A program made the translations under genes and the position numbers. Below, piece after piece: positions 19,036 through 27,387 of a stretch of 64,000 nt of DNA. The notes under the pieces are model-generated. The model saw only the letters and a list, made by a program, of their open reading frames with translations, was not told the origin of the DNA and did no database searches. Numbering within the stretch: position 1 is the stretch's first letter; each line of letters starts with the position of its first letter. This DNA is from Alicyclobacillus tolerans (lineage in GTDB: Bacteria; Bacillota; Bacilli; Alicyclobacillales; Alicyclobacillaceae): assembly GCF_021739485.1 (NCBI RefSeq), contig NZ_JAJFNK010000007.1, forward strand, positions 1 through 64,000, written 5' to 3'.

Positions 19036-19070
19036 ATCACTGGTGCAACTAAATAGGAGGCAATTGAGAC

Positions 19071-20405
19071 ATGAAACGATATAAGCAATGGGCGACAGCA
19101 AGTGTCGCGTTGATTGCAATGGGCGTATTAGCAGGTTGTGGGACAAAAGGTTCGACAGTACCTACGAATAACAATACAAAAGTCAATGCAACAAATTCTA
19201 CGACTGCTTCTTCATCACAACAAACTGCTCTGTCGGCATTATCCTATTCTTCAAACCAAAAGCAACAAATCGTCAATGCCGCAGGTGAGTTTTCCCTCAC
19301 CCCATATATTCCAATGAAGGGCGTTGCGGGAGACAGTTTTGTCAGTGTTCGCCCTGGCGGATATCCATCGATTACACTCACGTTCAACAACATGGTCGTG
19401 ATTGAATCAAATCAATCCGTTACTACGGGTCAAACTATTCAGTCAAAGTCTCCTGTGACACTAAGCAACGGAATAACCGCACAGTGGATCTCCATCGCAA
19501 ACACAACAGAGCCACCGTCACTGATATTTAAACTCAATGGTGTAAACGTGTTGATACAGCCTACTGGCAATGAGGTGAGCAAATCTGCTATTGAGCAGAT
19601 TGCCTCGTCCATGCAGGAACTTCAGGTTCAGACCGCTTTTCAGACGGAATCCGTGAATGTACAACCAGGGACAACGGTCACGTTTAAGGTTCCGCAGGGA
19701 TGGAACAAACAAAACGTAGGTGCGGGAGACACGGGTGGCTCCAAGTGGGTCAATCCGATGAATTTGAACCAATGGGTGACAATTCTATATAGCGGTAACG
19801 CAGGGGCGTTACAAAACCCGAATTCGGGTAAGTACGACGTTACAACGTATATTAACACTCAAGGTGTAACGTGGACGCATGTTGCTTCGGACAAGTTATC
19901 AGGGCAATTTACCATTCCAATTGGCGTGATCAATAACCATTCAGTTGGGTACGGATATGCACAGGTCATCACCAAGCCAAGTTTACTGGGCATGACGGTT
20001 GAAGCAGTGGTTCCGCAAAGTATGGGACAGACAATTACGAACAGCGTGAAGGTGCAATCAACACAAAGCAGTTCTACCACAACACCACCCGTGACGCTTG
20101 AGAACATGCAGTTCACGAATGATGCAGTATTATTCGTCATGACTCACGGGACAATGCAGTCAACGTATGCTGATCCACATTTTTCGTCAGGAAACCCGAA
20201 GCAGTTCATTGTGACGCTTCGCAACACGAAACCAGGGAAGTATCCACTAAATCAAGTTCAGTCTGTCAACTCAGATTGGGCGAAGAGCATGGTGGTAACA
20301 AAGAACGGAAATGACCTTGTTCTCACGTTCAATTTGAAAAAGAATTTCAGTTCTTTCCAAACAGGTATCGCAGGGGGATTCGAAATCCAGTTTAGCTTTA
20401 AGTAG
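19071..20405 (+). CDS. Lipoprotein with DUF4367-like domain
   Basis: 444 residues. Lipobox LAGC (Cys23). After a Thr/Ser linker, about residues 60-190 match the anti-sigma factor 1 ectodomain in order (LTPYIPMKGVAGDSFVSV, SITLTFNNMVVIES, a helix before residue 190). A beta-rich region follows (about 200-330, WNKQNVGAG, GGSKWVNP) and a C-terminal domain (about 340-444). The first 23 residues are nearly identical to the 20547 lipoprotein, so the two genes share ancestry. It follows the sigma/anti-sigma operon with its own ECF promoter. Probably part of the sensing system; ligand unknown. Confidence 0.83.
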   Translation: MKRYKQWATASVALIAMGVLAGCGTKGSTVPTNNNTKVNATNSTTASSSQQTALSALSYSSNQKQQIVNAAGEFSLTPYIPMKGVAGDSFVSVRPGGYPSITLTFNNMVVIESNQSVTTGQTIQSKSPVTLSNGITAQWISIANTTEPPSLIFKLNGVNVLIQPTGNEVSKSAIEQIASSMQELQVQTAFQTESVNVQPGTTVTFKVPQGWNKQNVGAGDTGGSKWVNPMNLNQWVTILYSGNAGALQNPNSGKYDVTTYINTQGVTWTHVASDKLSGQFTIPIGVINNHSVGYGYAQVITKPSLLGMTVEAVVPQSMGQTITNSVKVQSTQSSSTTTPPVTLENMQFTNDAVLFVMTHGTMQSTYADPHFSSGNPKQFIVTLRNTKPGKYPLNQVQSVNSDWAKSMVVTKNGNDLVLTFNLKKNFSSFQTGIAGGFEIQFSFK

Positions 20406-20481
20406 GTTGTCCGTGAGTTCTGATAGTGAGGCTTCACAATGTATGGTTGCATGGGGATGCAGGATTTTTGAATACGTGGAG

Positions 20482-20504
20482 TAGCGTACCATATTGGTAC
20501 GCTA
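20482..20504. terminator. Bidirectional hairpin between convergent lipoprotein genes
   Basis: TAGCGTACCA (20482-20491) pairs perfectly with TGGTACGCTA (20495-20504) around a 3-base loop. Only short T-runs flank it. Its place between two converging genes suggests a shared terminator. Confidence 0.6.
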
Positions 20505-20546
20505 TTTGGGGGACAACGATCCTAATGTGTTGTTGATTCTCAGTAG

Positions 20547-21542
20547 TTACTGAAATAACCCTAAGAAAGTCATGGAACCCGCCATTTCTTGAAGCTCATC
20601 ATGCGATACGGTCTTCAGATTGGAGTAGAAAGTGATATAGGTTGAACCATTCGAAGTCATCAAGTAATAGGTTGTACCACCCGCCGCTGGGTCACTCACA
20701 TACCATGTACCCGTCGCTCCATTAGCCAATTGTACTGTATTGGTCTTTTTAATCGCCATCTGGGAAACTGCTTTATCACCGCACATGACTTTGAAACCAC
20801 TAAAGTTTAGAGTGACATACGTGCCAAATTCGACGTTGCCTCCCGAATCTGCCCCCAGAAATTTCTCGCCCTTCGGAATCTCCGTCGGGACAAACACCTT
20901 TCCACCATTTCCAAATTTCATGGATGCAGGATTCGATGCATCAATATGTTTCAATGCACTTTGGATATTATTGATTTGAGAATTGGTCAAGTTTAGATGT
21001 GCCATCCCTGCGGTTACTGAACTCACAGCCTTAACTTCAGGTGTCGCCATTGGAATTGTGACTGATTTTGCATTTGGATATTGAATAACGAATACAAACT
21101 CTCCGCCACTTGCCCCAACGAACGACGTGTTTGGAACATTAAAATCTCCTCTGAACGTACCACCATTGGCAACGTCATACGTTTGGGCATGGACTAACCG
21201 ACTTGAATTCGTCTTGTTTCCCCAATACAGAGAAGCAGTCACCTTGGAACCTGACTTCAAACGACCGTCTACTACACCTTCTACCTTAATTGCTGATCCT
21301 GGCTTGAACGAATGATCAGCAGGACTTTCAACGGTTAGGTAAGGGGTGTTTTGAGTCGTCATACCTGTCGGCATGTTACTCGTCGTTGTATTGGCAGGCG
21401 TTGAACTTGTGCTATTTTTAGTACCCGTGATGTTTGTTGCATTGGTTGTTGTGCTTGTACCATTGCCTGTTGAGCATCCTGCAAGCACTCCCACGGTGCT
21501 TAATGCCACACCTGCCGTAGCCAATTGCTTATATCGTTTCAT
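20547..21542 (-). CDS. Lipoprotein with DUF4367-like domain, second copy
   Basis: 331 residues. Start at 21542 (MKRYKQLATAG), where GAGGAGG lies upstream; longer in-frame starts precede the promoter. Lipobox LAGC (Cys23), Thr/Asn-rich linker, an Ig-like middle (about 65-165, SPADHSFKPGSAIKVEG), then a DUF4367-like C-terminal domain (about 180-331: FVPTEIPKGEKFLG, YVTLNFSGFKVM, final DELQEMAGSM helix). Convergent with the 19071 gene, whose signal peptide it shares almost exactly. Promoter TGTAAC-N17-CGTCTA upstream. Confidence 0.83.
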   Translation of the reverse strand: MKRYKQLATAGVALSTVGVLAGCSTGNGTSTTTNATNITGTKNSTSSTPANTTTSNMPTGMTTQNTPYLTVESPADHSFKPGSAIKVEGVVDGRLKSGSKVTASLYWGNKTNSSRLVHAQTYDVANGGTFRGDFNVPNTSFVGASGGEFVFVIQYPNAKSVTIPMATPEVKAVSSVTAGMAHLNLTNSQINNIQSALKHIDASNPASMKFGNGGKVFVPTEIPKGEKFLGADSGGNVEFGTYVTLNFSGFKVMCGDKAVSQMAIKKTNTVQLANGATGTWYVSDPAAGGTTYYLMTSNGSTYITFYSNLKTVSHDELQEMAGSMTFLGLFQ

Positions 21543-21574
21543 TTCAACATTTGACCTCCTCGTTGTACACCAAA

Positions 21575-21603
21575 TAGACGAAATCCTCGCATGTTTAGTT
21601 ACA
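21575..21603 (-). promoter_or_regulatory. ECF sigma promoter for 20547 lipoprotein
   Basis: Minus strand: TGTAAC (21603-21598), 17-base spacer, CGTCTA (21580-21575). One of the closest matches to the window consensus. Confidence 0.8.
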
Positions 21604-21743
21604 ATCCATTTGGTTTGTTTCATGCATAAAAGCTTGCTTACGGATTGTAAAAGTGAATGTGGTATTTCCGTACAAATCAAAAGGCGAAATCCACTACCAC
21701 AGGAAGGCGATGTCTTCTTCAGTAAAGGGATCGTCCGAACTGT

Positions 21744-21935
21744 TTACAAAGTCTGTAACATTTGCTCTTCCCCTTGAACTGTATCCATTGGCTTGTGGAG
21801 AGTGTTTTGCATCGGATAAGATTTGTTTCTACGCGAATACCATATCGAAGGATACGGAAGGTCGGAATTGTGAACTTGAACGTACTCACACGGGTATCGC
21901 GGTGCGCGAATGACCTGGACAATCGTCCTCGTATG
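21744..21935 (-). pseudogene. Decayed third copy of the cysteine protein
   Basis: An open stretch of about 64 codons aligns end to end with the C-terminal half of the proteins at 14134 and 25423: TRTIVQVIRAPRYPCEYVQV and DLPYPSIWYSRRNKSYP, finishing at the same point. Three of the four metal-site cysteines are gone (CDCG became CEYV, WCSCG became WYSRR) and the N-terminal half is absent. Confidence 0.75.
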
Positions 21936-21986
21936 CCACCATAGCTCTTTTGAAAGCATTGGGGGATTTGGTCTTAAAGAAAATAA

Positions 21987-22021
21987 CCACCCCCAGGGTC
22001 ACGAGCCATATTCGGGGGTGG
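21987..22021 (-). terminator. Terminator of the 22035 gene
   Basis: CCACCCCC (21987-21994) pairs with GGGGGTGG (22014-22021). On the minus strand the hairpin is followed by TTATTTTCTTT. It lies 14 bases after the stop of the minus-strand gene. Confidence 0.75.
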
Positions 22022-22034
22022 CTGTCTTCATTCG

Positions 22035-23048
22035 TTAGTTATTGCTGTTTACAACGGTTTGTAACGCTTTTATTGGGTCTCCTGCCTGTTGTAACTCATA
22101 TACGTTGGTGCCCTCTTGCCATGCAATCGTTGTGTTCGGCTTGAAGGTAGTCGAATTCGGGTCTGTACTGCTGACGATGATAACACCTTTCGTGTTCGGT
22201 GCTGGTAGCATGTGGGTGTGCAGATAGGAAACCACATTCTCTGCAATTTGTTTTGCTCCTGTATTTCCAGTGTAGTAAAGGACTTCAACCGTCCAATTCC
22301 CCTCTTGCCATTGGTATCCTTGGTGTCCCAAGCCAGCGTCCTCTTTTGATGTTATTCCATCACCGAGATTAACTGTTTGACTGTCCTGACCAAAAACTAA
22401 ATAGGTTTTAGAACCTTGAGTGTCATTGATTTGGGTATTCGCCGCAGAAGCACTTGAATACGACGTTTTCGTAATCACGCTGTTCGATGTATCCTTCGAT
22501 TGCGGTATTAAATTCCATTTGTTACCTGCGCCGTTCCAAGTTGCACCCATGTTGAAATCATGTGTGAGAACAGTGTCAAGGTAATAAATTGGTACGTATG
22601 TCGTGTTCACGCCTGACGCTGGATCTTGTTCGATCATCTTTGGTAAATTCATTGATGGTGGTCCACTATTCACTAAGCTGATCTGCATTTGTCCTTTAGG
22701 GGCTACGACTGGGATAGCTTCTGGATTTCCTAACGCAACATTAAACTTCCAGTTTGACGGATACTTAGTGAATGTTAAGTCTGTCCCATTCCACATCGTT
22801 TGAAAACCCATTTGCTTTAACGCCTGTTGCAAGTAATAAATCGGAACCCAAGTTGTTTCCTGCCCGCCCCATGGATCTTTAGCGACTACATGTTGTGGAT
22901 TGGAGACGTTTGTTCCGTTTACGTCAATATAAGTTGGTGCAGTCTTGTAACTTGATGTAGCCGCCCATGCTGTAGATGCGGCAAATCCTGAAGCCAATGT
23001 AATACCTGCCAAAGCGATTCCTGAGACAGCTAATTTGTTTATTTTCAT
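22035..23048 (-). CDS. Secreted protein with PIYY/WNG repeats
   Basis: 337 residues. Cleavable signal peptide ending near AWA (about residue 30). Two repeats follow, WVPIYYLQQALKQMG...WNG (about 67-90) and YVPIYYLDTVLT...WNGAGNKW (about 150-175), the same unit found twice in the 16405 protein and reminiscent of copper amine oxidase N-terminal/stalk domains. The C-terminal 130 residues form a separate domain with an ENVVSYLHTHM helix. Promoter TGTAAC-N16-CGTCTA and site GAGGAGAG upstream; a terminator follows. Probably an envelope-exposed member of the ECF regulon. Confidence 0.82.
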   Translation of the reverse strand: MKINKLAVSGIALAGITLASGFAASTAWAATSSYKTAPTYIDVNGTNVSNPQHVVAKDPWGGQETTWVPIYYLQQALKQMGFQTMWNGTDLTFTKYPSNWKFNVALGNPEAIPVVAPKGQMQISLVNSGPPSMNLPKMIEQDPASGVNTTYVPIYYLDTVLTHDFNMGATWNGAGNKWNLIPQSKDTSNSVITKTSYSSASAANTQINDTQGSKTYLVFGQDSQTVNLGDGITSKEDAGLGHQGYQWQEGNWTVEVLYYTGNTGAKQIAENVVSYLHTHMLPAPNTKGVIIVSSTDPNSTTFKPNTTIAWQEGTNVYELQQAGDPIKALQTVVNSNN

Positions 23049-23081
23049 GTGTGAGACACTCTCCTCTGTTGTTAGTTCAAA

Positions 23082-23109
23082 TAGACGTACAAGAGTAAGT
23101 TTGGTTACA
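23082..23109 (-). promoter_or_regulatory. ECF sigma promoter for 22035 gene
   Basis: Minus strand: TGTAAC (23109-23104), 16-base spacer, CGTCTA (23087-23082). Confidence 0.8.
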
Positions 23110-23227
23110 AAGAAAATTTCTTAAAGGAATCACGCGCATGATTCGGTGTTCGTTTCTGTTACGTATAATTAGACGGGATGCTCGCTCCGAGGTTACAAAC
23201 TTGTCGTGGAGAAAAATATGGAAAACA

Positions 23228-23254
23228 AGAAGCCGCATCTTTCGTGCGGCTTCT
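23228..23254 (-). terminator. Terminator of the second sigma operon
   Basis: AGAAGCCGCA (23228-23237) pairs with TGCGGCTTCT (23245-23254); on the minus strand TTGTTTT follows. It lies just after the anti-sigma 2 stop. Confidence 0.8.
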
Positions 23255-23264
23255 GTCTCTGGCT

Positions 23265-24650
23265 CTATTGTTCGTGCCATGTATAGCCACCGTCGATGGT
23301 CTTGAGCAGAACAGATTTTTGAAAATCCGTTGATTGTACCAATAACCAGCCCGTCTTCTGATTCACAAACGTGATGTCGCTGACGACGGGATACTTAGTC
23401 CAGTTGATACTTGCCAATGTTGATATCCGACCCCAGGTTTGACCAGTGTTTTGCGTTTGATAAACGGACTTATGGTTTACCATCCAACCATCATGCACGC
23501 CCATGTACAATGCTGATGGCTCCTCCTGTGGCTTTGATGGAATCCACGTTTTGCCTCCGTCTTTCGTGTGGTATACCACAATATAGTTATGGTCAGCACC
23601 GTTTTCGAGTTTCACATAAGTGCCTACAAATGTTCCTTGTTGTCCTTGAAAGACAGGGGTCGAGACATCGATTGCATTGGATTGTTGCTGAAACATTTTT
23701 GGCACGGGCAAATTGACTTTCGTCCACGTCTTACCGCCATTTAGCGAGTGGAAGAGATCCAAGCTGGCTGATGTCATGTCTCCCGTGCCAAACCATCCCT
23801 GGGTGGCACTTGAAAAACTTAAATTTGTGAATGTGCCTTGATACGGGAGTTGACCACTCGGCGGGATACTACTTGCCACGGATGACCACGACTGTCCGCC
23901 GTTTGTTGTTCTAAAAATATATTTTTGTTCCGATTCTGACCCGACAGTAGAGGTTGCCAGAATCCAACCCGTAGAGGCATTCACAAAGTCTACATTGGAT
24001 ACGGTCTGGGCATAAAGGGGCATCTTCGTCTGCGAAATCATCCAGTGTTGTCCGCCGTCTGTTGTCTTTTCCACGGTCATTTCCTGTTTATTGTCGTTAA
24101 TCCAACACAACCAGCCAGTGGAACCATTCAAGAAATCGCCTCGAACGTAGCCTGGTTGACCAATTTGATTGGTCGATACGTCATAAGTCGGAGGCGACAC
24201 AGGCAGTTGTACTTTGTTCCACCCTTCACCACCATCCGTGGTTTTGATGAGTTGAAAATGCCCTGCATTATCGTATCCCGTTCCCCATCCATCCGTCGCG
24301 CTTGTCATGTCAATGGCATTAAAGTGGCTCGGTGCGACAAGGGTATAAGCGTATGCAGTAGAAATAATCCCAGGAACACCTTGAGGCTGATTTGATTCCT
24401 TCGGAGAACGCATATTATTGATTGCCAATCCTGCGACAATGGCAACAGCGGCGGCAATAGTTCCCCCCGAAATAAAAACACCGCGTACCCATCGACTTTT
24501 CTTCTTTATGGAAGGCACAGTGTTCACAGTCATTTGTTCCGCTGACATTTGTGCGCGGAGTTGATTCAACATCTCCACTTTATCGCTTGGACTTAGTTTG
24601 ACCTTGGACAGTGGGGTTAACTGTTCCGCCACTTGTTCCTCGATATTCAT
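23265..24650 (-). CDS. Anti-sigma factor 2 with Asp-box beta-propeller
   Basis: 461 residues. Cytoplasmic N-terminus (about 1-55) with no zinc motif, one transmembrane helix (about 58-78), then a large outer domain with repeated Asp-box motifs: TDGGEGW, TDGGQHW, TNGGQSW, LNGGKTW, KDGGKTW, TQNTGQTW and IDGGYTW, seven in all, plus linked DGWGTG/TGWL strands. This predicts a seven-bladed propeller of the Ycf48/sialidase-repeat type outside the cell. Start ATG 24650 lies inside the sigma gene behind AAGGTGAAGTGA. Lipoproteins at 44589 and 62982 carry the same repeat. A propeller as anti-sigma sensor domain is unusual. Confidence 0.85.
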   Translation of the reverse strand: MNIEEQVAEQLTPLSKVKLSPSDKVEMLNQLRAQMSAEQMTVNTVPSIKKKSRWVRGVFISGGTIAAAVAIVAGLAINNMRSPKESNQPQGVPGIISTAYAYTLVAPSHFNAIDMTSATDGWGTGYDNAGHFQLIKTTDGGEGWNKVQLPVSPPTYDVSTNQIGQPGYVRGDFLNGSTGWLCWINDNKQEMTVEKTTDGGQHWMISQTKMPLYAQTVSNVDFVNASTGWILATSTVGSESEQKYIFRTTNGGQSWSSVASSIPPSGQLPYQGTFTNLSFSSATQGWFGTGDMTSASLDLFHSLNGGKTWTKVNLPVPKMFQQQSNAIDVSTPVFQGQQGTFVGTYVKLENGADHNYIVVYHTKDGGKTWIPSKPQEEPSALYMGVHDGWMVNHKSVYQTQNTGQTWGRISTLASINWTKYPVVSDITFVNQKTGWLLVQSTDFQKSVLLKTIDGGYTWHEQ

Positions 24651-25152
24651 TCACTTCACCTTCTTTCTGATCCAATAGCCCCCGAAGTTCTTTGATGGCT
24701 CTGTGCAATGTTGTTTTGACTTTTGCAGGCGACCATCCCAAAATCTCAGCGGTCTCATCGACAGACATTCCTTCGATGGAACGTAGCAGAATGACCTGTT
24801 GATGATCGGGTTTCAATGCGGCAACGGTTTCTTCGAGTTCAAGCAACGTTTCTAAGGGAACGGAAACTTCACTGATGTCAGGCATAAAGTCTGTTTGATG
24901 CTTTCGTTCAGTACGTTTTTTTCGAAGCAAGTCATACATGTAGTTTTTGGCGATATGGAACAACCACGTTTTGGGATTGGAATCATGTCTGAAGGAATCC
25001 CAGGCACGGAACGCCCGCATAAATACCTCCTGAACAACGTCTCTTGCGTCGTCTGTGTCAGGAATCGTATACCGTGCGTAGCGATAAATGTCGTCTGCAT
25101 ATAGTTCAAACAGCTTTTCAATCGCTTCATTGGCTGATAAAGTATCAAACAT
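24580..25152 (-). CDS. ECF sigma factor 2
   Basis: 190 residues with region 2 (LFELYADDIYRYARY, ARDVVQEVFMRAFRAW, KTWLFHIAKNYMYDLLRKKRTER) and region 4 (ALKPDHQQVILLRSIEGMS, EILGWSPAKVKTTLHRA). Closely related to sigma 1 and sigma 3 in this window. Its 3' end overlaps the anti-sigma 2 gene by 71 bases. Promoter TGTAAC-N16-CGTCTA upstream fits self-activation. The C-terminal 25 residues beyond region 4 lie within the overlap and look unstructured. Confidence 0.92.
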   Translation of the reverse strand: MFDTLSANEAIEKLFELYADDIYRYARYTIPDTDDARDVVQEVFMRAFRAWDSFRHDSNPKTWLFHIAKNYMYDLLRKKRTERKHQTDFMPDISEVSVPLETLLELEETVAALKPDHQQVILLRSIEGMSVDETAEILGWSPAKVKTTLHRAIKELRGLLDQKEGEVNEYRGTSGGTVNPTVQGQTKSKR

Positions 25153-25213
25153 TTGGTTTCACCACTTCACACCCTTTCCGTTATTGTCTGGAATTTCACA
25201 ATAACCATCCATA

Positions 25214-25241
25214 TAGACGGAGACACCGCCTCCTGGTTACA
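25214..25241 (-). promoter_or_regulatory. ECF promoter for sigma 2 operon
   Basis: Minus strand: TGTAAC (25241-25236), 16-base spacer, CGTCTA (25219-25214). Confidence 0.8.
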
Positions 25242-25246
25242 AAGAA

Positions 25247-25272
25247 GAGACATCCGTCATGTCGGATGTCTC
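25247..25272. repeat. Inverted repeat next to the sigma 2 promoter
   Basis: GAGACATCCG (25247-25256) and CGGATGTCTC (25263-25272) form a perfect 10-bp dyad five bases upstream of the -35 box of the sigma 2 promoter. It may be a terminator for the minus-strand gene at 25423, although only a weak T-rich stretch follows, or a regulator site. Confidence 0.5.
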
Positions 25273-25422
25273 CATAGCAGTGCTGGTGCAATTTATAAAG
25301 CGGCAATTATTCACGAGTATGCGGGTACAGGGAAGGAGTATAACTGCGGAACATAGGTTTGGAAAATCGCAACATCAATGCTTGCACAATGCCTCACTGA
25401 ATAAAGACCTTGCTCGAACCGC

Positions 25423-25854
25423 TCATAAAATCTGTACCATTAACTCTTCTCTTGGCACTGCATCCCTCGATTTTTGGTGTACTTCCTGAATCGGATAAGC
25501 TTTCTTTCCGCACGAACACCACATGGACGGAAATGGGATATCGGATATGTGTATCTGACCACACTCGCATTGGTAGCGTTGTGCTCGAATGACCTGGACA
25601 ATTGTCTTGGTGTCAGGAATATAGAGATGAGTCAAGGTTCCTGGAGACCATTTGTTTGAGTGAATTCGGATTTGTCCCTGATCGTGCGGAAATGTTACGG
25701 GAACGATATTACCATCGAAATCCTTGCATTGCTTGATTCTCTTAATCCGACGGATCACCTTTTTCCGCGATGTTGCCTCAACGATATGAATAAATGTCGT
25801 ACCCGACTCTGATTGCCCTGAAATGTCCCACCAACGCAATCGCTTTTCGTTCAT
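25423..25854 (-). CDS. Small cysteine (zinc-ribbon-like) protein, copy 2
   Basis: 143 residues, about three quarters identical by eye to copy 1 at 14134. Same basic N-terminal half (RKKVIRRIKRIK), same metal-binding-like pair CECG and WCSCGKKA. Start at 25854 behind GGAGCGAGGAAA, as in copy 1. It lies immediately upstream of the sigma 2 operon on the same strand, with its own ECF-type promoter. Unknown family; the link with the sigma loci suggests a cytoplasmic effector. Confidence 0.8.
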   Translation of the reverse strand: MNEKRLRWWDISGQSESGTTFIHIVEATSRKKVIRRIKRIKQCKDFDGNIVPVTFPHDQGQIRIHSNKWSPGTLTHLYIPDTKTIVQVIRAQRYQCECGQIHISDIPFPSMWCSCGKKAYPIQEVHQKSRDAVPREELMVQIL

Positions 25855-25885
25855 TTTCCTCGCTCCTTTGTTGCTTCTATACATG

Positions 25886-25914
25886 TAGACGTAACACCTG
25901 GCTCATTTGTCGCA
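25886..25914 (-). promoter_or_regulatory. ECF-type promoter for cysteine protein copy 2
   Basis: Minus strand: TGCGAC (25914-25909), 17-base spacer, CGTCTA (25891-25886). Same -10 region as copy 1. Confidence 0.6.
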
Positions 25915-26027
25915 AGAATGGGGCGGAAAATAGTGGATGTGATTTGTATCTACCCAGAGAGTGGGAAAGAAACACTGTGAGGTATGGATATCCGTATTGG
26001 GGTAACGTCGTGTGTCAATGGACAGAA

Positions 26028-26075
26028 AAGTGACAGAAGATCAATGGCGTATGTCAGTGTGATCTTCCGTCACTT
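26028..26075 (-). terminator. Terminator of the third sigma operon
   Basis: A 16-base arm (26028-26043) pairs with 26060-26075 with one mismatch. On the minus strand CTTTTC follows. Located about 30 bases after the anti-sigma 3 stop. Confidence 0.7.
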
Positions 26076-26102
26076 TCGTGAAACACCTTATCTCAGTTGT
26101 AA

Positions 26103-27386
26103 TTAACTAAACGGCAGGGAAGAGTACGGTTGGGACAGCCCTTCTATGTTGCCGCTGGCTCCTCCCACGGTGCCGTAATCATTCGACATCTCATAAGCTT
26201 GTGCGGTGTTCAGAGCACCCGTTTGTAGATTGATGGCGTAGAATGGATTTTCTTGCGCTGGGTTCGGTGTTGCGAACACCATATAACTGCCTGTGAAATT
26301 CGTAATATACGGTTGCTTGCTAAAGCTGTAGGCAGTTTCCCTCGGTCCATTTGCAATTCCAACAAGGTAGGTTGAACCGCCCGTTTTTTTATCCACTTCT
26401 ATTTCGAATGGCTTGCCGTTGAGAGTCCCCGCCCAGTGGTCAATCACTTGAAATTGATTCGCATTGTACTGGATGTTCGGCACACCATGGTTGGTGCTGT
26501 CTGTTATCACAGTGACGTGAATGGTTTGTGGGAACATGGAACCTGATTTCGGGTTGCTAACGAGCAATGGCTGTTTGGGGATTTCTCTTGTAATGTCGTT
26601 ACTGGCAAACGGAAGCGGCTGATTATGTTGTTTGTTGTAGTTTGCGAGTTCCTGTGCTGGCATGTTTGCAAGCTGTTTAGCGGTGTAAGGAATATTTTCC
26701 ATGGGATTTGTTTTCGGTGTAAATTCGGTCGCCCATTGGTTTTTCGTGAGCCAAGTGTATAGTTGAGGACTTGTCAAATAAACAGAGTTGTTTCCTGTCT
26801 TATAGACCACAATATTTTGCACATACTCAACTTGGAACTTGCCGCCTTGCTGTGTGACAGTGTATGTTGCGGGTACAATCGTAATGTTTTGCCCGTTTGA
26901 TGCCGTCATCTTTAGCTGGACTGGACCCACACTTCCATTCACAGTCCCAATGGGATCAGATTTAGGGATCTTACCTGTGTATGGCGTGGCACTGTTCAGC
27001 CAAGACACTACCTGACTTACCACAGATTTCGGGTCATATGTTACCCATTCCTGCGAGACTGCCTTATTACCGATAATCGAAATAGATGTAATCTGTGAAG
27101 CGGAAGGTACAGCGAACTTTTGCTGTGTGGCAGTCGTTAAGTTATGGTTGACAATCGGAGTCGTTGAATGATTGCTAAAGGCATAAAATCCTCCTGCAAC
27201 AATCGCGACTGCGGCAACAGCGGCGGCACTTGTACCGATAAAGTTTGAACGGCGTTTCATACGTACAGGATTCATGTGGTCTATCTCCTTTTCAATGTTG
27301 TTCCAAATGTCTTGTTGTTTTTGAGATGACATTTTGACATCAGATATTGCCGACAACTTCTCAAGTGTTTCACGTTCAGATTTCAT
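26103..27386 (-). CDS. Anti-sigma factor 3 with WL..NxW ectodomain
   Basis: 427 residues. Cytoplasmic part (about 1-47) without zinc motif, one transmembrane helix (about 50-70), then an outer domain (about 85-225) with SISIIGN, VVSWLNSATPYTG, QNITIVPATYTV, VQNIVVYKTGNNSVYLTS and QLYTWLTKNQW. The lipoproteins at 13324 and 14809 share this order. A second, Tyr/Pro/Asn-rich region (about 230-427) follows. The gene begins just after the stop of the sigma 3 gene, which has an in-frame TAA, so its partner may not be made. Confidence 0.82.
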   Translation of the reverse strand: MKSERETLEKLSAISDVKMSSQKQQDIWNNIEKEIDHMNPVRMKRRSNFIGTSAAAVAAVAIVAGGFYAFSNHSTTPIVNHNLTTATQQKFAVPSASQITSISIIGNKAVSQEWVTYDPKSVVSQVVSWLNSATPYTGKIPKSDPIGTVNGSVGPVQLKMTASNGQNITIVPATYTVTQQGGKFQVEYVQNIVVYKTGNNSVYLTSPQLYTWLTKNQWATEFTPKTNPMENIPYTAKQLANMPAQELANYNKQHNQPLPFASNDITREIPKQPLLVSNPKSGSMFPQTIHVTVITDSTNHGVPNIQYNANQFQVIDHWAGTLNGKPFEIEVDKKTGGSTYLVGIANGPRETAYSFSKQPYITNFTGSYMVFATPNPAQENPFYAINLQTGALNTAQAYEMSNDYGTVGGASGNIEGLSQPYSSLPFS

Positions 27387-27387
27387 G

